36,678 nt of DNA from Klebsormidium nitens. Taxonomy: Eukaryota > Streptophyta > Klebsormidiophyceae > Klebsormidiales > Klebsormidiaceae. Positions 1 through 10,800 of the stretch are shown here, piece after piece. A program made the position numbers and the translations under genes. Under the pieces are notes generated by a model. It made no database searches, was not told the origin of the DNA, and was given only the letters and a program-made list of their open reading frames with translations. The stretch is taken from assembly GCA_000708835.1 (NCBI GenBank), contig DF237109.1:129990-166667 (forward strand), written 5' to 3'. Numbering within the stretch: the first letter of the stretch is position 1; each line of letters opens with the position of its first letter.

Positions 1-1401
1 TGAGCCTCAGCGCCGAAGAAATTGCTTCCCGGTCGGCTCAACCGAGGGGCGTCGGCCGAAAAGCTGACAGAATCAAGGGGCCTATACCGTATGTCACGAC
101 TCATGCACACTGCACAGCACCTATTTGGGGTGGTGAGACGAGCCGGCCGGATCAACACTGGAACGGTCGGCCCAGGCGCCGACAATCTCGAAAGTCCGCG
201 TCGAAGTTCAGACACTGCTTCCAAGTCACTCGGGGCCAAGTTTGAGTCACGAGTGGCGCGGCGGTACGGCCGGTGCTATCCTAGCTAGCAGGTTCGTTCA
301 ATTGTCGACTTTGTACATGCCCCGAGCACTTACATGGGTGGGATCCCCGGTGGGATACAGTTAACCGGTGACTCGTCACCGAGAGCTGCCGTAATTTTGT
401 GGGCGAAGTGTACCGGCCAAAGTTATCAGTGGTAGGCGCCGAGGACCTTCGACCGGGGACTTCGTGAAAGCTGCCGGCAGCGCACCACCTGACGAGAAGA
501 AGTCCGTACAGCTCCAGAAATCCGATGTGTGCTTGCCACCTGGAGCCTACAGTCCCATCGGATCGACCAACATCGACGCAAACTTCGGCGGTGAAACCTC
601 CCCGCGAGCGCGGCCGCGCCTGAGGCTCGGGCCAAAATGCGCGGCCGCCGCGCTCGACTGTGGCCGAACTTCGTTCTTGAAATACCGTCGGTCACCGCGC
701 CATGCACTTGGCCGACGTCCGTCGGACTCATGCGCGCCCGGGCCAGGTAATTCAGGAGTCAGAATCGTCAGGAGGCTGGGGCGGCCAAACTTAGGGCTGC
801 ATCGGGCGCCGCGCACCTAGCCGCCTGCCAACTTCAATCAGTTATAGGTTTTTAAGCTCACTATAATTTGAAAGCACCAAGCGTGGCCGGGCCAGGCCGC
901 GGCCGGGCTGCCCAAAATGCCAGCATGTAGCGTCTTTGCATATGGCTCGTGATGTAGGTCACCGAGATTACTAAAACGTAAGATAGTTTGCGGTCCTGAT
1001 TGCACGAGCTGCATTCATAACATGTTATAAATTGGAAATTACCATACATGGACGTCAACTCACTGCTAAACACCGCAAAGCTTGAAAGAACTACAACACC
1101 CGTGACTTGTTGAGCTTAGTGCTCAAGTGGCACAGCGTCCTCAAAGACCTGATTATGCTGCCGACCCTCCAATCATCGCATTTAGTACCGCTTGTCCCTA
1201 TACCCGCAATCATTGATTGTTTGTCCTGTCCGTCCGCGAAACTTGCTCTGCGTCTTATATGCTATGTGCGGCGCTACTGCCCGACTCTCTAATGTACATC
1301 TATAATACTGTCGAATACAAGTTCCGAGCTCTGCCATTTGTACACAAAGCAAGCTGTTTTTGACAAACACGGCGTCCCATCGCTTGTGCCGGCCCGCGCC
1401 A
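1..1401. other. Left-edge intergenic region, no gene assigned
   Basis: This stretch runs from the window edge to the HECT stop codon. About 1-900 is rich in CpG and in CCGG/GGCC words. It holds open frames of 60-118 codons on both strands (for example 464-820 plus and 547-816 minus), but none has a recognisable motif or credible splice sites. About 900-1400 is less GC-rich and should contain the HECT 3' UTR. I found no UGUAA signal on the minus strand within about 1 kb of the stop, so the transcript end is not located. Confidence 0.5.
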
Positions 1402-4400
1402 TCACCTGAGCAGGAACTGGTTGCCTGTTTCAAAAATGGCGGTGACGAGGGACCGCTTCAGGTCCTCAAACGTGTCGTAGTCGGGAAGCAGCAGCTCGTT
1501 GTAGCAGGTGTGTGCCTGCGCGAAGAAGCCAAAATCGAAATCTTATCCGTGCATAACCAACAAGGCTGCTGAAACAGCAGCTGGAACGATGCTGAACACA
1601 ATAGTCAGGCCGCTGAACACCCAGGACTATGTGCTGTCCAAGAAGCCCCGTTCTACGAGCGTCGTCTTCAAGTGACGTTATTGGACTGTCCAACGCTTAC
1701 TATGAAAAAGCATGTCCTGCACTAATTACTTGTGAGTAACCGCTGGCAACATTTTACGCCAGTGGCATTTTACATGCGTGGCAAGCCTCAGGACTCAAGA
1801 CTGAGACCCCATCGCCCCCCAAACTACTGGCCCCAAAGAGAGTCGCAGACTTCCTAGAGAGATCAGGAGCAAACTTCGCACCATGCTTGACATCCAGGCG
1901 AAACGAAGCGCTAGCATCTGCGTGCCCGACGCGGAGCTTGGGGCGGTACCTGCGGGAGGCGCGTAATGTCGGAGACGCGCACGATGTGGAAGGCCCGCAG
2001 GCCGTCACTGCCGCGTAGCCCCGCAAAGCCCTCCGGATACGGCACCTTGCTCGTGCCCGTCACGAACTGCAGCAGCCGAGCGCGCATTGCCTCGTCCCAC
2101 GACTCCACCAGCTGCGCAGCAGTACAGTCACCATTAGCAGCTGGAGGAATGAGCCAAGCATTGCCGACTCAGATTGTCTTGTGTTGGACCGTTGGAGAGT
2201 GGCAGGGGTGTAGATACAAAGTGGGAACCAAAGCCGAAATCAGTGCAGCCTTGGCAAAAGGGAGGAAGCATACGAAAGAAGCACCAACAATGCTCAAGCT
2301 CATTGCGCCAGCCAGATCAGGCCAGTATGAATTTCGGCCACGAGGATAAAGGGTATAACGGCCTTGTGAACTTGTGACAATCGAGGCACACGGCGTTCTT
2401 AAATCAAGGAAGCCGGGATCGTGGTATGCATCGCTCCTGTGTGGCATTTCAGGTGATGAAAATCTGTAGGTCGGATGTGAGCGCTGGGGCGATCGCACAT
2501 AATGGATCTTGTTTGGGGCGTCGGGCCTTGCCTGCCAGAACCAGATGATGATGGCGACCTGGTCGGTGTAGCCGGCCTTGTACACGGTGTGCGCGCGCCA
2601 GTCGCCGAGGTCCAGGTGCGGCAGGCCGCCCACCAGCCACTCCAGCTCGCACTCGTCGAACGGGTGCAGCAGCTCCAGCGCCACCACGCGCGACAGCCCG
2701 CCGCGCAACGCCGCCATCTGGGGCTCCACCGAGTCTGGACAGGACGGGCGAAGAAGATAGTTTCGATTATGGGCCAGTAAGCAAGGGCCGCAGGGCCGAT
2801 GATACCGCAATTCAGTGATTGGTGAGCACACTGAACAGTAGGTTTTCAAATCGTCAAACTCTTCTGCGCACGCGCCTGTGGGCACCACAACCAGCTAAGT
2901 AACCCCTCCCGTCCCAGTTACTGTTCACTGTGCTTGCTGATCTATTGGTGAGATAGAAGGCAGGGCCGGGCGCTTCTAGTGAGGAAAGAGCGCTTGACGT
3001 TGCACTAACTGCCCTCTCTTGGACCGGTAATTTTGCGCAGCCAGCAGCGTAGCAGCGGCGATCTACTGGCATAACAGAATTCAACAACTTCTGCAACACT
3101 CCTGCGTGGAGGTGATGCGGAATCGCCCCTTCTCAGCGAAGCTACGGGATCGCACATTTCTTAAGGATACATTTTCCCAATAAGTACAACCGTCGGGCTG
3201 CCACTCACATCCCAAGCTTCGAGCAACAAGTGTCCCGTCTAGCTGTCCGCGAGAGTGACCGAACGAGCCGCTCCCAGGTGGCTGCGGGCGGTGCTGCGCG
3301 CGCGTACCTTTGAGGCGCCACTCTGCGAGGAGGTCGACGTACTCGCGCTTGTTGTCCTGCGTGACGGGCATGTCCTGGCCCCCCGGCTTCAGCTCCACCT
3401 CCTCGTACGCGCCAAACGCCTCGCGCTCCACGCTGAACGTCAACCCCAGGTCCTGCTCCGACAGGTCGTTCTCAATCACCTGCGCAATGGCAGGGCCACA
3501 AGCGTCAAGACAAGAGGCGCCCGGTAGGAACAACTGAGCTGTAGTAGTGGAAGGGAGCAAAAGCTTGTCCTATCTACGATCGAGTCTGGCGTACTTTGGA
3601 GGTGCCTGGCGCTTAGCCAAAGCGAGTGGCCTTCGCATTCGGAGCACAGCGCAAATCGGCGCGATTGTGACTGGCACCCTCTTAACGCTTCGCTCCAGCA
3701 TGTCCCCTTACATCGTGCCTCCATGCCCAGGGTGTTCAGCCCCTATAGCATAGAGGGTGCTTTTTTAATCAGATATTCGTCTAAAGAAGAGGTCAAGGCT
3801 TCACGTTCTCGGGGGCAACTCCTCGAAATATGTTTTTGTGCTGGACAATTGGGAGGGACAATGACGGCCGACTTCGGGTCTAATATGCAGCAAAAGTTTG
3901 TATACTCCCAAGAGCATCAGACTGACATACCGGTGGACGATGAGCAAGCTTCAAGGCGCCTCACCCAGCAGAGCGACTTGTAGAACTGGACGTCGTGGCT
4001 GGCCATGTCGTGGTAGGTGACGGGCCGGCCCAGCACCCGCTTGTAGAACAGCCGCGTGAAGTGCACCCCTAGCAAGCACCCGTCCGCAACGGCCTTCCCG
4101 GCAATCGTGCCCACGAACCTGAGCGCCACACAGCGACGTCAGAGGGGTAAGGGCACTTGGCACGGGGGTGACTATCCCAGGAAACAACGAATCCACAATT
4201 TTCGGCTTGTCATTTCAAGTTAATCTGAGATGGTGATAGCTAGCGAAAGCTATTCCTTAAGTCTTTGTGCCTTGCCATAATACGAACGTCTTGAAAGCAC
4301 CCGCTTCCTCACAGGTACGGCAACAATAAGCATATCATCAACAGCGTGCGTCGTCTGGTGTCAAAACCTACCTACACGGCCCGAATGGTGCCTCGCACCC

Positions 4401-6279
4401 TGTCATGACCAACTTGCATCCACAATTGTGCACCCCCTTGAGCAACGCACGCACCTGAAGAAGTCAAGGTGGTCGGGGTTGACCCCCGAGTTGGGGTTGA
4501 CCTGGAAGGTGCCGTCGTCGGAGGCGGAGGCGGTGAAGAGGCCGTAATCCTCGTTAAACATTTGGCGGCTCAGCACGCTGTACCAGTCGCGCGTCACGCC
4601 GCCCTCGTCGCGCCCAGCCTCGTTCTGGAAGTGCACGCTTACGGGCAGCTTGAGGTCCGCATCCGTCACCCACGCAAACTGCGGCACAGCAAACGGGGCT
4701 GATATTGTAACCTTTGTTCGTAAAAAGCCATCATGCATTGCAAGGATACCCAATGGGAGGTTTAGTGTGTCCTGGAGGTCCGTGCCGTAACACTGAAGGA
4801 AAAAGGAAAGCAAACAACACATGATTGTTTATTGCCACCGTGGCTCATGGTATAATGAACCATGAAGCATTGGGAGTTAATGGGGTCCAACGCATCCCGG
4901 ATGCTTACCTGCGCGTATGAGTCTTGGAAGACTCGCTCCCTGCTGACTGTAATTGGCAGCACTTTCTTGCCGTTCTTGCCAATTATGGCTCGCCGCTCAG
5001 GCCCAACGTCCTGCTTAGCGGCGCGCGCAGTGATCTCCCTGCATCCAAGCGGCAACACCTCGGTAAGGAACATTACTGCGGTGAAACGGTGGGTCTTTGA
5101 CGAGATAGGCAATGCTGGGAATCAGACCCTCACAAAGCCGCAAAACTTTCCCAACTGGCGGAAAAACGCTGGGGCAAAAGAGAGCACCAACCTCAACATC
5201 AGAACCACGTTGCACTCTTCCGTTGCTTGCTAGAACAAACCTGATTACTGCCGGGACTCAGAAGACAGGTGACTACAGGTTTTTCTCAGCAGCTCTGCAT
5301 TCGAGCAGCAGCCAAGCTTGAGCGACAATGAGATGAAGCAACGGCTCAGAGCTACCAGATTGAGCGTCTTCCCTGACAATCAGCGGCCCCTTAAGTTCTC
5401 CGCCGACAAATTCAGAATGTGTCCAGAGAAGTAGGCGTGGCCGCACCTGAGAAGCCAGTCCCTTTTGAGCTGGAAGAGGCGCTCCTCAGAGAGCTCCTTC
5501 TCGCGCGCCAAGACTTCCTCAATCGACAGCAGCGTCTCGGGGCTGCCCGCGGCAGGGGCATCCACATCAATGACCACCTCGGACCCCTCCGATGGGCCTG
5601 TCAAGAGAGCGGCAGGCGCCACAGCAGGGAGGAGCGCGGGGGGGTGGTGAGCCACAGCCTGGCGCGCACCTGGGAGGGAGCAGGAGCGTCAGTTGTTGCG
5701 CAAAGTTTTGTGAGCTTCATAAGCAGGTCATGTCTTCACTCACTTAGTGAGAGGTGAACGAGCCATGTGTGTGGCGGGTCAAGGCAGAGCGTTCAGAGCG
5801 TGACTGCGCTCAACACAATGGCAGCGGCATCGTTAGAGTGACGACCCGGTTCCACGTAGGCACCCATGTTGATGAGAAAAGTCAGAGTCTGGCAATATCG
5901 GACCTGCTGAGAGAAGCAATGAGCTGCCACTATCATGTCAGGCCACGGGCGACAATCTAAAGCCCAGAGGGCACAAGGACTGAAAAAAAAGTGTATACAC
6001 CGGAACCAGCCCAGCCTCAGTGCTTGTCGACTTGTTCAAAATTCATAAACCTGGCCAGACATGTGTGATAACTTGAATGCCAACAGAGGCATGTGCGGGT
6101 GTGGAAGTAGAGAACTGATTTGCTGGTTTGTCCTCACCCCTCCTTCTGCGCCTCCGGAAGAACACGCACCCGAGGCCCACCATGGCTAGCACGAGAACGC
6201 CCACCCAAATACCGGCCCAGCCCGCCAGGGAAACACTGCTTGAGGACGCCCCGTCAGACGGGGGGCTGCCGCGGGGCAT
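1402..6279 (-). CDS. HECT-type E3 ubiquitin ligase with predicted N-terminal transmembrane anchor (spliced)
   Basis: This is an E3 ligase that accepts ubiquitin from an E2 on a catalytic cysteine and passes it to substrates. Phase-consistent exons on the minus strand are 6279-6138, 5669-5447, 5038-4909, 4678-4455, 4118-3965, 3479-3308, 2734-2532, 2111-1950 and 1515-1402, giving 507 residues. HECT signatures appear in order: QNEAGRDEGGVTRDWYSVLS, QVNPNSGVNPDHLDFFR, VELKPGGQDMPVTQDNKREY, LEWLVGGLPHLDLGDWRAHT, RLLQFVTGTSKVP, and the catalytic LPQAHTCYNELLLPDY with Cys near residue 474. It ends FETGNQFLLR, as HECT domains do. The first exon gives a Ser-rich stretch, a hydrophobic segment WAGIWVGVLVLAMVGLGCVF and six arginines, so the HECT domain would face the cytosol. 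The ATG at 6279 is the first in frame, but an acceptor near 6318 could add upstream exons, so the N-terminus is provisional. One intron (2531-2112) is GC-AG. Identity is sure; the N-terminus is moderate. Confidence 0.88.
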
Positions 6280-7855
6280 TGGCTCACCGCAACCCTCGTT
6301 CCGGCCACTACGCGTCTCTGCTAAATCCACCGAGCGTAGCCATCATCCTGGTTTCCTATTGTCTACTTGCTACTTCAGATGCGCGCGTGATCAAGCGGCC
6401 ACATTGTTCGGAGGTTTGCTCTCATAGGTTTCAAGATGCATTGGTCAGCTTGGAGGAAGTGGGGAGGCAGCAAACTGGGGCGCCGGGCTGCACAGTTAGA
6501 ACAACCAGTCAGACTGAGGTAAAAGGCATAGAGGAAGAGGCCCAATGCAAACCCTGAACAAGAAAGTTGCAGACTTTGTGCTCGGAATATCCTCGTAGCG
6601 GCTCAAAGCAAGGGTGAAGTGAGGAGGCGACGATGCTTGGGTTCCATTTGAGGGTTTCATGTGAGGGTTTGGTCATTGCTGCGATGATGACGCTGCTTGT
6701 CAACAATGAAGGGGGCTCCGTGCATTTCATGTCCACAGCAGACATGCAAAAAGTCGAATGAAACCTGATCAGGCAGTAAAGACCGGCCCGGAGTGTTTTT
6801 GTTCAGGTTACGGGTCATATTGACATTGGTTGCCTGCCCACTGCTTGGGATTCGGCACAGCGATGAAGAATAAGAGCAACAAGATTGCATTCGTTTTGTA
6901 AACTAAAGATCCCACGACATCAGTCGTGAGAGTCATCTTTTCTTGAAACCTTCCAGCAAGAGCAACGGAGGGCAACCCTAGATTCTTGCCAACCCTTAAA
7001 CCGGAGTGCGGAGCACCTCAAACTTTCAGGAAAAAGTGACAGCCGTTGAAAGCTCCCAAGAACAGGAATCAGAGCTCAGGGACGACACAGTACTGACTTA
7101 CAAATACATGCCAAATGGACCAGCGGACATTGGCATGCAAGGACCCAACCTTTCCAGGCTTCTGCACCTTGAGACTGCCCTTCACAGTGCCCACTGCCGT
7201 TGAGCAATCACAAAGGAAGACTCCCTCACCCTCAGTACTACTACTAGCTCCGTACTCCCTGTGCGTGGCCTTTGCTGCTGCAAACCCCGCCATGGACGGC
7301 TACTAGAGCTGCCCGGCCATGAGTCTGACGACTCTGACCGAGCCATGCACTGGACTTCTCTTTGCAGCCATGGCCCAAGCAGCTGTGACTGGACACCTGT
7401 CGGTGTCAGAGGTGCTTAGCTCCACACATGTGCCCCCAAATCCTTAATTCCACACGTGGGGCTAACTTGAACCCGGGCGGTAGGGTTTAACCCTAGATCG
7501 GGCTAGGACTTTTGTTGACGGAAACGCTAGAGGTCACTTCCTGTGTCACTGTGCAACAGACCCTAAACTTCAAAAGGCCAAAGTCCAAGAGAGATTGGCA
7601 CTCTCCTAGCTCATCCCTTCAATCTGCTTCATGCATTTCTGCATCTTCTATGTATTTTCTAGGGACTAGGTTCTACTTCTGGGCGCTCAAACACGTACTC
7701 AGGAGCTCGCGCAAATCTCCTGCTGCCTTTTAGAGGGTGCTCAAGGTCTGGTGGAAACGCAACGGCATTGGACGGTCGCGATTCACGGGGTCCCATGATA
7801 TCTGCTTGATGATCTCTCCACGTGCTGCTCAGTCGTTTCCCTAGTGGCACCAGCA
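6280..7855. other. Divergent intergenic region between the HECT ligase and NUP58
   Basis: This shared upstream region of two head-to-head genes probably holds both promoters and both 5' UTRs. It may also hold undetected 5' exons of the HECT gene. A minus-strand frame from 7293 to 7069 starts with an ATG (MAGFAAAKATHREYGASSS) but shows no known domain and could not be joined with confidence. A G-box and a telobox-like palindrome lie at 7453-7495. No other gene is supported. Confidence 0.5.
7453..7495. promoter_or_regulatory. G-box CACGTG plus telobox-like palindrome
   Basis: CACGTG is at 7453-7458 inside CCACACGTGGGG. A 15-nt palindrome, TAGGGTTTAACCCTA, is at 7481-7495. Both lie about 360-400 nt before the NUP58 ATG in the divergent region. 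G-boxes bind bZIP and bHLH factors, and AAACCCTA-type teloboxes are common in plant promoters of growth-related genes. Function here is inferred only from motif and position. Confidence 0.4.
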
Positions 7856-10800
7856 ATGTCTTTCTTCGGCTTTGGCACGGGCGCTGCTTCTCAGAGCGGA
7901 GCGCAGTCTGTTGGCACCAGCCTCTTCGCCCCACAGCAGAAGCAGCAGCAGCAGGCCCTCGCATTGCAACACCAAGCAGGTGACACTACTACGTGTGGAC
8001 ATTGCCATGCAATCATTTGGAGTGTGATTTGTTGTGGACGTTTCTTTCCTGCCCACTCTGAGCCCAGACTGAGTTGTGCACAGCAAATACAGTCAACTCA
8101 TGCAGGCAGTCCTTTTTCTGGTCCCCATCGTGTTGTGCTTCCTCCCCATTTCTCTCACTTGCCGAAGTAGGCGAATGCAAGTGGCCATGCTGAGCGCCAT
8201 TCTGCAAAGTCACGCGGAGCCCCTCTGTGACGCCTTATTCCGCTTGTTGCGCTATATCAAAGGCTGCCTGCCTTTGCAGGTGGACAGCTGCAATTGGTGA
8301 CCAAGGCGGGGGGGCCCGCCACGTTCAGCACCAAGTGGGATGACCTCAGCCCCGACACGCAGCGCCTCCTGCAGCAGGTCGAGTGAGGCGCACCACCCCT
8401 GCATCGAGTCTGTATGGCCTGCAATCAATCAGCACGGTCGACAATGGCTTATTTTGAAAGAGAGTAGCGGCTCATGGGCATGTGAGCGGGCAAACGCATG
8501 GCCTGCTTGCGCGGTCGCTTGAGGTGCCTGATGGATACTCACGGGTTGCTGACGGAAGGAAGCATCAGTAAAGTTTGGGTTATGGTTACTGAAGCACCAT
8601 CCTTGGCCCCCCCTCTGGTTGCTGCAGAGCGCGCATCTTGGAGTACCGGGATGAGAGCCAGCGACTGGACCAGTGCGCTCGTTTGTACGACGCAAGCGCC
8701 CTCAAGCGAAGCTTTGATGACGAGGCAGCCACTGTGCGCCAGGTAAGGTCATGAATGAGCGCCACTGCACAGAGTATTTTTTGACAGTCTCATATGTGGA
8801 GGATGCGGGGTAGAATCCGTTCAAAAAAGGAGTGCCTCAGCGAGCCCTCAAAGGTCCTGGAATTGCCCACTCATTGAATCAGCATTTCTTTGTGTGGTCA
8901 ACGGCTGTCCCTGTTAAAGCTAGATACCATTGCTTCTGTGCGTGCTTCTTTTGCACTGAACAATTGCCCCACGTCTCAGTCTGGACTCTTGGCTGAAATC
9001 ACACATCTTGTCAACCCATTAGCCCTGTCGCCAAATGTCTTAACCTTGCTTCCCGTTTTGGCCTCAGCTGTTGGGGGGCCTCTCGGTGGCCATCCGCACG
9101 GAGCAGGCCTCCCTGGCGTCCCTGTTTGCGTCCGTCAAGGAGTTGCTAGCTGCCACGGAGACGGCTGTGCGCTCATTCCTTATTTTACGCCACCGCTTTG
9201 CACGCACCGCATTGCTTCCCGGGGGTGCGGCCCAGCAGCCAGCACTGGAAACGTTCTACAGGCAAGTGTCGTAGGGAACAGCCCTGCAATCGGTTGCAGT
9301 CTGAGTTTGAACATACAAGATGTATCCCCACAACCTGGAAGGCCAACCTTGACTGACTTTAGTGCCCACCCGCCATTGCTGCCATGCATCTGGCTTCTTT
9401 TGGTTGCAATCTCGAGAAGCTGGCCTTACAAAGTGCGTGTGACTCTCTTCCTCCACAACTTGCACAATTGCAGATACCCTCCTAAGCTGAGGAGTTTCGA
9501 TGCTGTTCACTGTCACTCGCGCCCCCTTTGCAAGAAGTAACCTTCTTTTTGTTTTGTGCTCACTCATGACGTCATGCTCTCTGCCTGCAGCGGCATCCCC
9601 TCCTTGCCGTCCCCCTACCTCTCCTCGGCCGTATCCTCGTTTGAGGCGCGCCTGGCGGCATATCGTGCGCGGGTGGAGGAACTAGAGCGGCTGCAGCAGC
9701 CTGCCGCGCAGGGCCGCGACCAGCTGGAGCACGCGCTGCCTGCCGTGCTGCACAACGTGCACACCTTCTTTCTGCACGTTGCCGCGCAGGTCAGTTGGTA
9801 CTCTCGGGCGAGGCCAGACAAAATGAATGACTCTGCGGGATCTGTGGTCGGGGACACGGATTGGAGCCGAATGCCCTGTTCGAGCAGGGATGCTGCACGT
9901 TGCGATCTATCGCCGCCTTTCCTGCTGCACGTTTTCGAAGGAACGGCTTCGTACATGTATAGGGACAGCGACAGACCCCAAGGAACATCAGGAAAGCGAC
10001 GGTCAAGGTGATCAAAACAAGAACACCGACGTAATGATACGCGAGTTGCGCACGCGACTCTGGTGGAGTTGGTCTTGAGCGCTTGTCTCGTCCTGTCCCA
10101 GGTGGAGTCGTTGCACGCCCACATCAGCGCTGCCCGCGGCGCCCACCTGGCGGAGTTGCGGCGGCGCGGGGACGAGCGGGATCCGTTCCTGGAGGCGGAC
10201 CGCCGCGAAGAGGCCACGCGGCAGACCGAAGAGAACCGCAGGAAAGCAGCGCAGGCGGCACTCCTGGCCGCACAACCGCAGCAGCCGGCAGCGGCGACGG
10301 CGGGGCTGCAACAAGCACAAGCAGCAGCGCAGCAGGTAGGCACGCCCACTGCCTAGCAGATTCTCCGGTGCGGTTGGCATAGGGGCATGCGAAAGCTTCC
10401 GTCATGCAGTGACGATTGCTGGCGGCATGTAACGCACGTCATAACGTCGTGGTGCATGGAAGCATACATCCAAGTGAACAACTGCAAGAATGGGAGATAG
10501 CCAGGAAGCGCTGTCCGGAAGAGCAGGTGAAAACGAACAATATCTTCAAGGATCGTCTCTCGACTTGATCTAAAAGCCCTCATTCGAGGCTTGCACTGTT
10601 GTTGTTTGCTAGCGGGGCCAGTATTTTCCTCTCCGAAGAGCTTGGCTCACCCGTCTCCCTTTTCCACAGCCGGCTGCGGCGGCCCCATCCACTGGCCTGT
10701 CTCTCTTCTCCACCCCTGCCACGTCAGCAGCGGCTCCCTCGTTCTTCGCCCCTACCGCTGCCGCGACCTCATCTTTGTTCGGCACACCGGCCCCATCACA

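Noticed and set aside
464-820. 118-codon plus frame and its 89-codon antisense partner at the left edge
   Set aside because: Both strands are open because of CpG-rich composition. Neither shows a domain or start context strong enough to call a gene.
7069-7293. Possible first exon of the HECT gene starting MAGFAAAKATH
   Set aside because: It has an ATG and open frame, but I could not find a phase-compatible path to the TM exon; kept only as a possibility.
8890-9540. 216-codon plus-strand frame across a NUP58 exon
   Set aside because: It uses a frame different from the conserved NUP58 one and runs through both flanking introns; no homology is seen.
9615-10349. 244-codon minus-strand frame rich in Cys and Ala
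   Set aside because: It is a shadow of NUP58 exons 5 and 6; low-complexity Cys/Arg composition is typical of reverse reading of GC-rich exons.
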